Below are positions 13,107 through 23,770 of a DNA stretch of 64,000 nt, one piece after another. The stretch's first letter is position 1. Each line of letters opens with the position of its first letter. The translations under genes and the position numbers were made by a program. The notes under the pieces are model-generated. The model saw nothing but the letters and a program-made list of their open reading frames with translations. It made no database searches and had not been told where the DNA came from. The stretch is from Gymnopus androsaceus JB14 (taxonomy: Eukaryota; Basidiomycota; Agaricomycetes; Agaricales; Omphalotaceae), in the NCBI GenBank assembly GCA_009733575.1, contig ML769407.1, positions 124,001-188,000 of the forward strand. The letters are read 5' to 3'.

Positions 13107-14640
13107 GGTCATGCAGAGTTTGTAGAGTCTGTGGCAATCTCATCAGATGGAAAGAGAGTAGTCTCGGGCTCTTATGACAAGACTATCCGAATCTGGAATG
13201 CAGAGACTGGAGAGCAAGTAGTGAAGCCAATACTGGGACATACATCTTGGGTTAGATCTGTTGGATTCTCATCAGATGGGAAGAGAGTAGTCTCGGGCTC
13301 TGATGACAACACTATCCGAATCTGGAATGCAGAGACTGGAGAACAAGTAGTGGAACCAATATTGGGACATACAAATTCGGTCACATCTGTTGGATTCTCA
13401 TCAGATGGCAAGAGAGTAGTCTCGGGCTCTCATGACGAGACCATCCGAATCTGGAATGCAGAGACTGGAGAACAAGTAGTGGAACCAATATTGGGACATA
13501 CAAATTCGGTCACATCTGTTGGATTCTCATCAGATGGAAAGAGAGTAGTCTCGGGCTCTCATGACAAGACTATCCGAATCTGGAATGCAGAGACTGGAGA
13601 ACAAGTAGTGGAACCAATATTGGGACATACAGATTCAGTGTTACATCTGTTGGATTTTCATCAGATGGAAAGAGAGTAGTCTCAGGCTCTAGGGACCACA
13701 CTATCCAAATTTGGAATGCAGAGACTGGAGAACAAGTAGTGGAACCAATATTGGGACATACAAATCTGGTGGAATCTGTTGGATTCTCATCAGATGGCAA
13801 GAGAGTAGTCTCGGGCTCTCATGACAAGACCATCCGAATCTGGAATGCAGAGACTGGTGAACAAGTAGTGGAACCAATATTGGGACATACAGATTCGGTC
13901 ACATCTGTTGGATTCTCATCATGGAAAAGAGAGTAGTCTCGGGCTCTCATGACAAGACTATCCGAATCTGGAATTCAGAGACTGGGTGAACAAGTAGTGG
14001 AACCAATATTGGGACATACAGATTGTGTTACATCTGTTGGATTTTCATCAGATGGAAAGAGAGTAGTCTCGGGCTCTTATGACGAGACTATCCGAATCTG
14101 GAATGCAGAGACTGGAGAACAAGTAGTGGAACCAATATTGGGACATACAGATGGGGTCACATCTGTTGGATTCTCATTGGATGGAAAGAGAGTAGTCTCA
14201 GGCTCTAGGGACCACATATCCAAATTTGGAATGCAGAGACAGGAGAACAAGTAGTGGAACCAATATTGGGACATACAGATGGGGTCACATCTGTTGGATT
14301 CTCATCAGATGGAAAGAGAGTAGTCTCGGGCTCTATTGACAAGACTGTCCAAATCTGGAATGCAGAGACTGGGGAACAAGTAATGGAACCAATATTGGGA
14401 CATACAGGTTTGGTTACATCTGTTGAATTCTCATCAGATGGAAAGAGGGTAGTCTCGGGCTCTTATGACAAGACTATCAGAATCTGGAATGCAGAGACTG
14501 GAGAACAAGTAGTAGAACCAATGTTGGGACATACACATCCGGTTACATCTGTTGGATTCTCATCCAATAGAAAGAGAGTAATATCTGGTTCTGATGACAA
14601 GACTGTCCAAATCTGGAATGCAGAGTTAAATGTTGATACA
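13107..14640 (+). repeat. 12 near-identical 129-base WD40 repeats
   Basis: Each unit is 43 codons of the form 'GHTxxVTSVGFSSDGKRVVS' plus 'GSxDxTIRIWNAETGEQVV' plus 'EPIL'. The spacing is exactly 129 bases except where indels occur near 13640 (+2), 13922 (-1), 13984 (+1) and 14214 (-1). Differences between units sit at a few codons: the two after GHT, the one after the next V, the residues on both sides of the Asp in 'SxDx', and I/V plus R/Q before IWN. Near-identity between units suggests recent duplication or gene conversion. Confidence 0.9.
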
Positions 14641-14924
14641 TCTTTTCATGCTATTGCAAGTAAGTCATTCCCTTTATATCTGGCTGAGCATTTTTTCATT
14701 CTCTATTCCCAGGTCAGCCTGATCCCTTTGCCATGATCAATGGCTGGGTTCATGGAAGAAATTCCGAGTTGCTCTTCTGGGTTCCACCTCAGTGTCGAGT
14801 GGCACTCTGGCATCCCAATAACACTCTGGTCATTGGTGAAAACCCAACAAGGTTGAACTTTGGTAAATTTGTCTTTGGTAGGAATTGGCAGGCTTGCTAC
14901 TCCCCAGATACACCAGCAGCATAA

Positions 14925-15649
14925 TTCATGACTGGTCTTTGATTTTTGATATCCATAATGTATCATGCTGCAGCTGGCTGAACTTATTTTTTGTAACTGT
15001 ACAGTATAAGAATATCAACTTGAAGAGCAATTTGAGATGCTCATGTTCCAGAGATCAGTACAAGTGGTTCACTGGCATGGCTTTTTCACTAAAAAGCTGA
15101 ATGCCAGATTGATGCAATTTCAAGTTGGCGATGGACTGAATGAGATATAGTTTCAACTACTTACTTTGACCAAATTTGAGCAGATACGCATTGAGATTCG
15201 AACCTTTGCGTTCAAGAGGAGAATGGAAGCCGCAAAATGGTTGGACAGCTAATGAGGGATGTGGCTGGACAGTGGTAAGTAGTACTAGATGAAAAGACCA
15301 AAGAGAGCTGGAACGGGGGAGATTCAAGTAGTGCTCTACTTAAGGGTAAAGCCTTAAGTAGCTAAAGCCTTAAGCGCTAAGGCTTCAAGGATTCTGGTGA
15401 GAGAGAGAATACAACCACTCAAAGCTCTTCCTCTTTCTGCCTTTGCACACAGCAGAAAGAACCTGGTTTACTCCCAGTTCAACACTGTTGAGAAGCGTCA
15501 GTAGGCGTTAGCGGAAGAGTCAGTGAACACATACTATGACATTTAAGTTGATAGTTACACGTATTCATACTGCAAAATCCATTCCATTATGTTCGATTTC
15601 AAGTAAAACGTATGAGTAAAAAGTATAGAACAGCCATGTCCGTCGTCCT
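14925..15649. other. intergenic; possible LTR-like relic at 15255-15510
   Basis: No gene seen. The stretch 15330-15400 carries reiterated 'gccttaag' motifs, and about 15400-15510 has an ordered low-complexity look resembling copia-type LTR tails. I found no second copy or target-site duplication in this window. Confidence 0.25.
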
Positions 15650-16740
15650 TCAAAAAATCGGTATAAAATCCTGTATCCTATCCTTCGCATTCTGCGCAGA
15701 TACACTCCATGATCTACATGTAATATTCCTAATCTCCTGCTCCTTCAACTCATATACGCATAAAACACGCAATACTAGAATTGTTGGAGGAAAGCGAGCG
15801 TGTTGAGGTGGACTTTGGTTTGGAAGAAACGGTCTTCGAGTTGGGAGAGGATGCCGCTGCCTGCGTCGACCCCGATTGGAAAGCGCCCCATGCTGCATCC
15901 GAAGAAAAACTGTCTATACTCGCTAACATTCTCGACATACCATCCTAAGCCTGATCAATCTCATCCGCTTTAGCAGTGGTATTATTCCCTTCAGGGAACA
16001 ACCTCCCAATGCTCGGAAAGAGTTTGGCTCGCTCCTCTTTCGATAAATCAGTGTTGAATGAGTTTATAGTGATATTGACTGTGCGTCGATCGGCTCGAAG
16101 GAGAAGGATGCGGTTCATGACGTCCGAGGATACCGCCGAGGGTGAGGCAGTACTAGGAAATAAAAGTCTTCGAGATAGGCTTCGTAGACGGTGTTTAGGA
16201 TGATTTTGATGTTGAGATTATCTAGGTCGGAGGTGGAGAGGAAGTCTCGGAAGTACCGGGCTGGAAGGAGTGGGTGAGTGAAGTAGAGGAAGGGTATGGT
16301 ATGTATACGCACCGAGTGGTGTTTCTACCAAAACACTTTGGTATAACTCTTCTACGCATGGAGACTACACAGAGAGCAAACATAGACTCGAATGCGCCCA
16401 ACAGATGTACATCGTTCAATCACAATCAGTTCATGCATATCTCGTTAGTGCAGCGCGCCGGTAATGAGAAGAATGACATTGTCAATCATGTACCCGTACA
16501 TGCGGGAGAGCAAGTTGGGAAGTCCAAACCAAGTACCCAAACCAAATCCCACAAATCCAAACCCATACGCACGTAACACAATCCAAAAAACTTGCTTAGA
16601 GGTTCAACAGTGTTATTTCGTAGATACTTGAACTGGTCGACGAGAATCTGCGTAGTCTTTTCTGCAATGGGTGCTGATAGAGATTGGCAGGGCTCGTTGG
16701 CGAGGAAGTCGTCCGTAGTCATATCGTGCTGATTGCTGGG
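15650..16740 (-). pseudogene. VMA6: V-type ATPase subunit d (Vma6) relic
   Basis: Protein-level remains in the correct order on the minus strand: 'DDFLANEP', 'AEKTTQILVDQFKYLRNN', 'YGYMIDNVILLITGALH', '[12 protein letters not shown]', '[19 protein letters not shown]', 'ADRRTVNITINSF', 'KEERAKLFPSIGRLFPEG', 'LKEQEIRNIT' and the C-terminus 'NAKDRIQDFIPIF'. This is subunit d of the V-ATPase V0 sector, which links the stalk to the membrane ring. Lesions include in-frame stops (TAA at 16445-16447, TAG at 15945-15947, TAG at 15775-15777) and several one-base indels. The N-terminal roughly 40 residues are not found. At least one intron near 16260-16310 is kept, so this is not a processed copy. A working VMA6 must lie elsewhere. 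Confidence 0.8.
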
Positions 16741-17173
16741 TACGGAAGTCTGATCAAGTGCAATAAAAGGATTTTAGATAGATGGAATGAAAGAGAAATG
16801 GCTCGGCTAGCTGACCTTCGACTCGCATTATTGAGCCTGCCCGAGTTCCCCGAAGGACCTGGAGTTGGGAATGAGGAGCCCTCCTGCTAGTAGTAACGAC
16901 TTGTGACGCTTCGTCCGCCTACAAACTCGGATTCAGCAAATTCAGCGAAACCTGTCAAAGGCGAATCTTCCGATAGCAACCTCAGCCTGCATCGTCTTTA
17001 AATTGTGCCTGCTGTCTATGGGCAAAGAGTTATCTTATGATAATCTCTTCTATTGGCTGCCGCCCAGGCTGTCACAGATACATTGTAAGGTGCATGTACA
17101 GTATACTGTACTTCGTCAATGAATTCGATTGAAAAAAAGGAAGAATCCAACTGGAGTATGCGATACTCAATAC
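16741..17173. other. intergenic, no gene recognised
   Basis: Short frames only. The expected N-terminal coding part of the Vma6 relic would be here but I cannot recognise it. Confidence 0.4.
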
Positions 17174-17262
17174 GTCACCTCTGCGATTCGAACGCTGAGC
17201 ACTGGATACACTGAAAGAGCAAACTAGCAGGTGATCGCGTTAGACCACTGCGGTAAAGTGAC
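17174..17262 (-). tRNA. tRNA-like element, Ser(GCT)-like, possibly degenerate
   Basis: The ends pair as a 7-base acceptor stem (GTCACTT with AGGTGAC, one G-U). There is a D-arm like 'CGCAGTGGTCTAACGCG' and a T-arm with loop TTCGAAT closed by a GCG/CGC core (one A-A mismatch), directly followed by the 3' acceptor strand. The A-box and B-box are near consensus. 'CTGCTA' puts a GCT anticodon at the right place. The 3' side of the anticodon stem does not pair well even if an intron follows position 37, so it may be a pseudo-tRNA. Confidence 0.45.
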
Positions 17263-17302
17263 CATAGAAGAAACGGACTACAACCTCTTTCTGTGATTGA
17301 TG

Positions 17303-17628
17303 TTATTTTGAGGCGGCGGAAGCGGAGGAGTGCAGATGTCGGAGGCGGCGCTGATAAACACCAAAGCCCTGGAGGCACTCCGCGGCATGTTGAGTGAACA
17401 AGTGTCGTTCGAGCGCAGCAAGCGGCCACAAAGGATCAGTTACGCCATTCGGGACGAAAGAAAGAGAAGAACTCGGGCTCGGAACCCCATCCAACGGCTC
17501 CACCTGCTTAGCCTCCTCCAGAGATAGATGATAGGCGTTGATGACACTGTTCGGTAGGATCTCTGAGACTCGCTGTGAACAACGAAAATGAATTCAAGTT
17601 GATTTTGAACATGGACCTGTCCGAACAT
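17303..17628 (-). CDS. possible small two-exon protein, unknown
   Basis: An ATG at 17628 gives four codons (MFGQ), an intron (gtccat...ttcacag, about 17573-17616) and a second exon reading 'RVSEILPNSVINAYHLSLEE' to a stop at 17303-17305, about 93 residues in all. The sequence looks protein-like (balanced composition, amphipathic segments), but I recognise no family. It lies between the tRNA-like element and the KNH-like gene, same strand, 12 bases downstream of that gene's stop. The weak donor site lowers confidence. Confidence 0.3.
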
Positions 17629-17640
17629 GTATCCTAAAAT

Positions 17641-18272
17641 CTAGACTAAGAGAATAGACTCCGAGTCATCGCTCGAGCTGGGGGAACCAGATCCAGATTG
17701 GATAGTAAACATTGGACTGCAATTGCCAGAATCGCCCATCACTAGCGAATTGCGAATAAGCTGCAGGATATGGACGGATGGGATGGGATGGCATACTCAC
17801 AGACAACCGTGTAATTCGTCCCCGTAGGCACATTAGGAACCCTTATCTTTGCCAGTCCTAGCGTTAGATTGACCCTTGAAGCGAGTGGATGGTCTAGTTG
17901 GGATAATCAGAAACGGTAGCATCAAATAAGGCTCAGTGACTCACTAATATCCAAATTTCGCTTGTACTATTCGGCGAGGCAAGGAATATCGTGCCCTGCG
18001 GGTTGGTGATATGGGCAGGTGGATTACTGGTATCCCTGTCGACGCGAAAGACGTTAGAGATTAGGCGTTTTCACAGCACAGTGGTACGGAGCGTACCATG
18101 TCACTTGGGCAATGGAATTCGCCTGCCAAACAGTCCCAGTGGTAGGGGTAAGAATCTTGGGCGAATAAACGTCGCGGGTCTGAAGGCGGCTAGTCGTGGG
18201 TACAGCTAGACCGTTGACAGCAGCGAGGAAAAGGGGAAGAACAGAGAACGAATTGACTTTGTGGAAATACAT
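17641..18272 (-). CDS. Kre9/KNH-like secreted protein
   Basis: Signal peptide MYFHKVNSFSVLPLFLAAVNG, then 'RDVYSPKILTPTTGTVWQ', the invariant 'QVTW' split by an intron, 'DTSNPPAHITNPQGTIFLA', an exon with 'LTLGLAKIRVPNVPTGTNYT', and the last exon 'GDSGNCSPMFTI' followed by a short Ser/Asp tail and a stop at 17641. Four exons join in frame with gt/ag borders, so the gene seems intact. There is no GPI signal; the product is likely secreted to the wall. I chose the ATG at 18272 over 18302 because it gives a clean signal peptide. It is divergently oriented to the RIF1-like gene, 475 bases away. Confidence 0.75.
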
Positions 18273-18605
18273 CGGCCAGCGAGAATTCCAGATGGCGGTC
18301 AAGAGTCAGAAGCCAAGGAATGGCTGTGATCGGTTCGGGATTTTTTACTGTTTCAATGTTGTCTTATCAATTAGCATTTCAATTAGCTACAGTGTAGATA
18401 GTCTAAAGTGCCCTAATTCAGCTATAGCTATGTAGAGTACCCTAATTCGGATTAGCTGCTGACTCGGACTCGCTAGGCCAAGGATGGTCACTACACGTGC
18501 CTCTTGCCACGGTGTGACTCTGTTCGTTTTTTCGTGGACTCCATCACTCGCCATGTCAAGGCCCTTTTGTTGTTAGTTTGACTCGTGTTTACCGCCTTTG
18601 TTCGC

Positions 18606-18613
18606 TATAAAAG
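18606..18613 (+). promoter_or_regulatory. TATA box of the first RIF1-like gene
   Basis: TATAAAAG, 135 bases before the ATG at 18748. Confidence 0.4.
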
Positions 18614-18747
18614 CAGGTGAGCCATACCATCAAATCGCACCCGCTTGCAACTAACATGCATGTTGCTATAGCTTCTTTTGTTCAATATTAACGCCTCAAT
18701 TCTTCACCGAATGAACTTTCACTGTCCATACTTTATACACCCACGAT

Positions 18748-21700
18748 ATGAACCACAGCCGAAGCCGTAAAGAAAATATACCCATAATGGCTTCCTCCTC
18801 TTCATCCCAATCTCAATCCCTCAAACGTTCATGTATTACCGCACAGTATCTCCTTTCCCCTTTAGAAACGCTAGACGAGTCCTTGTCTGACCAGGACGAA
18901 GAGCGTATCGATCTGCATGACCTAGCCGAAGCATACAACGTGCTCGCAACGAGGATTGCACGAATCATGACCAAAGGCGTCGAGTCTGCTGCGATTCCGC
19001 TACTTGCAGAGCGCTCGAGCATCCTGGTACCCGCTCTCCGCCGCGATCTAATGCGTGTCATGATCAATCCATGCTTATCTTCAGACGACATGGATCCAGA
19101 CCAAGTGCAGTATGCTAGCGATTTGGCTCTGCTCGGTCAACAAGCCCTACGCGTGATCTCAGACTTGTTTACTTTACCCGAGTTGTACAAGACGATACCT
19201 GGTGCGCACCATGTACTCTCTATCTATCTATTATTCTCTAATTCTTTGCTTCCTAGGAGATCAACTCTGCCTTTTACTCGGCGACATCCTACACCTTCTT
19301 TCCCAACCATCTCTCCCGACACCCCAATCCAACGCACATTTGCTCTCCTGCGGTTCATACTCCAGGTCCAGAAGCTTCCCACCAACGTTCTCGCTCCTCA
19401 CAAATCCAAGATCATTGCCAGCGTGAAGCGGTGTTTGAACGGGCATGAGCAGGTTGACGGTCTGATGGTCCGTACTACTTTATCCTTGCTTTCCTCTCAC
19501 TCACTCACAGCGCCTTTAGATCCTAGCAGAGCTCCTCCGTACTCAACCCAAACTATTCCTCGGACCCGCATGCAACTTTCTCGACGAAGCCCTCAAATCC
19601 CTCATCGACGACTCCTCCAAAGCTCGCAACGCAGCAGCACATGCCCTCAGCGCCTTTGCTTCCGCCAAACTAGCCCACAACCTGACCTACACACAAAAAG
19701 TCTCACATGAACTTTCCCAGTGTCGTAGCGCAAATTCCTAGAAGCGGATCGGGTAGTGTTGCTGCTGCCCAAGATCCTAGAATCCGCATGCCAAGTCACT
19801 CAAGTCGTTTTCGACGGTGAAGGACCGCAATGGGCTGCGGTTGTTATGGCGTCTTTTATTGTCTTGATAGACTATCCGATTTTCGATAGTAGGGCGATGA
19901 GGACTATCAAGGATCGGCTTTGGGATATTGCGGAGCATAAGGGACGGATTGTTAGGAGGTTGAGTGGGCCAGTGTGGAGGTGCTTTGTGTGGGCTTTTGC
20001 GAGGATGCCTGCGGAGAAGGATAAAGCCAAGGAGAGGGAGATGGTTAGGAAGGTGCAGACTTTTTTGTCGCAGGATTATAGGAGTGGGACTGGGGCAGAG
20101 ACGTGTCGTGTGTTTTTCAGCCATGCGAGCGGCGAGTCTGTGGAGAGGGTCGTCGAAGTTGTCGAGGTCATGTTGAAAGAGAAAAAGATGCAGCAGGATG
20201 GATTGATTCTTCTAGCCCAGCTTCTCGCACCTGTGCCTCCGCAGGAAACTCAAACCCCAACCCCAGCCCCAACCCCAACTCGATTCGACACCAACGCCAT
20301 CCTGCACTCCCACCTCTTCAACGGAAACATTCTCAAATCTGACCTCCCATCGTTGCATGAATACACTCCACGCCATAAAGCGGACGTTAGGCCGCTTAGT
20401 GTTCAAGAGACGATAAACCATTGGGACGAATTGTATGATTTTTGGATGGTTGGTGCTGGGCTTGTGTTGCGTGATTCTGCGCTGCTGCAGATTCCGGTAT
20501 GTCCTCATCGAATTCCAATTCTAAAGCTGCTTTTTTTTCTAAATCTCTGGATAGAAATCCATCCTTACCGCCTGGCAAACTCTTCTCCTAGCCGACTCTG
20601 AATTTTCCCAAAGCCAAGGGTTTCATCTCGCTCCTAGTCCGAAACTGGTATACATAAGCTGGGTGGTCTATGTTCCGCTTTGCGAGTGCCAGTGAACGTA
20701 AACCTGGACGTGCAAGTCCAAGTGGAACTGGAACTCAAACAAATTCGCCTCCTACACAAACTCTGGCAAACCGCCCAACGAACATTCTCCCAATCGGGGT
20801 TGGAGGAAACGCGTGCTGTGGAGGTGTTCCTAGGTGGTGTTGTAAGGAGGGATTTTCGGATTGGGGAGGGGAGGGTACAGGGTGAGTGGGTGAGGATGTG
20901 TCAGGGAGTTGTGGTGTATCCGAGTAGGGAGGAGTTGTTGCGTCAACTTGAAGTTGGTGGTGAAACAAGTCCAACTCGGTCGATGTTTAATATGCAGACG
21001 TGGGTGATTGTTGCACGTAGATGGGTTGAGGAAGGAGTTGCGGGGGATAGTTTGGTGACGTTTTTGAAGTTTCCGTTCCCGTATGTTGTTCATTCTATCT
21101 CTTTCTTTTGTACTGATGTATGTATGGTGTTTTAGGGAACGGCTGACGACAGACGAAGAGATTGAACTCTGGGGAATGCTTTTCCGTGTTGCATTGGCCG
21201 CTGCTAGAGTTCATCGTGGAGCTAACGAGGCAGCTATGGGGCTATGGCAGGCGTTAGTCCCAGACGGAGCAGAATTGTTAGTTTTGTTTTGTTCGTTTTT
21301 TTTCTCTTTCGTTAGTTGACCCCTTTGTCCAGACCACTCGCTTTCCCTAAACAATTCCACGCCCTTTTATCAGCCTTTGTCATTCCGTTTGAGAACAAAA
21401 CGCTAGCGGAGCAAGTGTTGCATGTTATGAACAGCGTTTTAAACTCGTTGTATCCTCCGAGCATGGATTCGAATACGAATGCCTACGAATACTAATAGCG
21501 AATCCTCCACGACTACTCGACAATGACATGGACATCTCTCTGCGATATATCGCCACGATCTATAATATGATTATTTCTGTCCCGATACGCTGCTTGTATC
21601 CTCCTTGGCTATGGTGTGCCATAGCATCTCCCGCTGGCTCGAAGATAAATCCGAGGTCATACCCGACCAGATCTACTTTAAACATGTACGTCTTTCTTTC

Positions 21701-23449
21701 AGACCCTCTCTTTCTTCCAAACCCTTTCTTTTTAAACCTTCTCTTCTTTCGAACCCTCTCTTTCAAACCCCTCTTCGTCTTCCATGGTTTTCACACCTTG
21801 CCTCTCTTTCAAACCCTCTCTTTTAAACTCACACCCCCATTCATCTCTCAAATCTCACATGTCTGAAACTCAATCTTAAATTTGAAATCTAAACCTAAAC
21901 CAAACCCATTCAGATCTTCCCATTGTACTCGCAAGTCCTCAACAAACTCATCAAAGAACAGCCAAATCAAAAGACCCTCAACACGTTATGGATGCTCTTC
22001 ATCGCTCCCCTTGATGGGCCTGAAAGTCGTGCTGGAGGGGTGTTCCATTACTTTGAAGATTTCTGGCTCGCCACTTACCATAAACGACCGGAATTTATTC
22101 CCCAGTACGAACCAGAGTTGAAGATGGTTTTGAAGGCGCTTGGAAAGGTGGATGAGCGTGGATTTGCGGCTGGGTTGACGCAGAGTGATGATTCGCAGGG
22201 AACGGTGAGTTACCTTTTGCTTGGGGTTGCTTGGAATTCACCTTTTTAACTTGATTCAGGTCTCGGTTGTTCCAGAGACTCAGTCGTTGGAGCCTGTACC
22301 CATAACGGGATCGCAAGTTATCGCGCAATATTGCGATGCGTTTGCTGCTGCTCAACTCAACAATAATAATCGAACGCAGATCAAATCTCTTGAGATTGTC
22401 CCGTCATCGTCGTCACCGATTCGCGAACCACTGCCAGTGTCATCGAACACCACTCCTAGACGTAAGATGGACAATTTTCTGGAAATTATTCCATCTTCGT
22501 GTTCACCAATTCGTGAATCGTCGTCCGTGGCTTCTGGACGCAACTTGGACGCGTCTATGGCAGTGGATGACCAGGACCTGGATCGAACGTCGAAATCTAT
22601 CGGGAAGAAGCGAAAGCGCCACTCCAAAGACTTGGAAATCGTCGAGGACTCTCAACCTTCCTCATCCTCCTCCTCCACTCGAGCTCAGGATGTATCGCAA
22701 AGTCGTGGAGGAGCTGACCCTATCACCGGCTCGCAGTCATATAGTATGAACCTTCGCTGTCAGCAGCAAGTCGCCACGCCGAGCTCGAAAGGCAAAGCTA
22801 AAGCGGCACAACAACCTCAGCAGACACCGGCCAAGCGAAGACAAAAGGCTAGCGGAGTCGGTGTTAGTGCGAGTTTGTCTTGGAACCAGCTCATGACGCC
22901 CGAACCTTCTATAACACCCTCGAGTCATGGTCGTGCTGCTGTTTTGGTTCCGCATTTGGAGGAAGAGGAGGAGGACTATGATTGGGAGAAGGAGGTAGTA
23001 TCTCCTGCAAGTTTTGCGCAGATTTCGAGGGAGTTGGATGCGGATGCTCCGGCTGACGCGGACGTCGACATGGGTGAGTCAAGCGAGTTGGCATGAGCCC
23101 CTTGAACCGTTTCTTATACACAGTTCGTTCCTCTTCATATGCAGATCCTCCGGATCCCAATGATGGCGCCGTCAACAGCCCCTCCGTTCGTCCTGTCAAG
23201 AAACGAAAGACAAGTCCAGTAACGACTGCAGCTCTCAATTCTCCTACTCCTTCCGGAAGAGTTACTAGAAGTGGAACGACATCAGCCAAAGTGCTCCAAT
23301 TGCAACGAGCTCTCCAGGCGCTGAATGATGACCAGACGCCAATGGAAGATCTGGCTCAGGCCTCGAAATTGGCGCAAGAATTTGGGTCGTCGGTGAATGA
23401 GAAGATTGCATCTCGGAACCAGTCGAAGCGTAGAGTCAGACGCTCATGA
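18748..23449 (+). pseudogene. RIF1-like gene, diverged and frame-disrupted (copy A)
   Basis: Aligns by eye to the intact RIF1-like gene at 40.1-45.1 kb over its length: 'DLAEAYNVLATRIARIM' with 'DLIRAYSILTARIRP', intron 1 at the same place before 'DQL', a shared segment around the 'LWQTAQRTF' helix, 'TTDEEIELWGMLFR' with 'LNDEELSIWESLL', 'ISRWLEDKSEVI' with 'VVRWISDEQSAL', and the same final intron before 'LYxxLxxKL'. RIF1 proteins are HEAT-repeat factors of telomeres, replication timing and double-strand-break repair. I cannot keep one frame near 19.32, 19.71-19.74, 20.68 and 21.49 kb. The C-terminal exons (22.2-23.45 kb) are fully open, Ser-rich and basic at the end. No PP1-docking motifs are seen at the N-terminus, unlike copy B. 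Confidence 0.65.
21690..21915 (+). repeat. pyrimidine-rich reiterated intron sequence
   Basis: An unusually long intron of the RIF1-like copy A made largely of imperfect 'ctctctttcaaacc' reiterations (at least five), ending in 'cccattcag'. Confidence 0.55.
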
Positions 23450-23770
23450 TGGATACTAGGATAACGCGATGACAAGACGAGATGAGCGTCTTGCACGGTT
23501 ACCAGTTCCTTTTGGTATTTATTGGTTAATTATTATCCCATTGTATTGTTCGATCTACAGCATTGCATCTAGTATTGACTTCACTGTACTCTACCAAACT
23601 ATGTTATCGATTTTTGCACTGTGCTCAAGCCTCACTAGCCTCACTGCTCACATTAATATTGTAGGCGCTTGAGCGCCCACTTGAGCTTAGTCAGAGCCAG
23701 TTGATCGGAGCTCGCCTCAAACTTTGACTTTCTACTTTCTACTTAACTCTCACAGTTGAACCCCTGCAAT
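23450..23770. other. intergenic, 3' flank of RIF1-like A and promoter of POP2
   Basis: A hydrophobic frame at 23469-23672 has no support as a gene. AT-rich, no clear motif. Confidence 0.4.

Larger units (their letters stand above)
10447..14924 (+). pseudogene. NACHT-WD40 NLR-like protein (STAND NTPase), disrupted
   Basis: The N-terminal helical region starts at 10447 (MSSNAKQASAKMAKDL) and has at least three small introns. A glutamine/isoleucine-rich coiled coil (11050-11190) leads into a NACHT domain with P-loop 'IHGTPGRGKSTIAK' (about 11430-11470) and Walker B 'WVLVFDALDECGG' (about 11726-11767). A helical spacer follows, an intron at about 12828-12881, 12 WD40 repeats (13107-14640), an intron near 14661-14713 and the family-typical C-terminus ('NSELLFWVPP', 'TLVIG'). 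Such proteins are fungal NLRs linked to non-self recognition and programmed cell death. Lesions: TGA at 10984-10986, one extra base near 11358 and near 11690, and indels in WD repeats 5, 7 (two that cancel) and 9. A pseudogene is likely unless these are sequence errors. Confidence 0.75.

Noticed and set aside
10447..14924. RIP-like or deamination mutation as the general cause of the stops
   Set aside because: A few C-to-T type stops exist (10984, 6858, 15775), but most lesions are indels and there is no strand-wide transition bias I can show.
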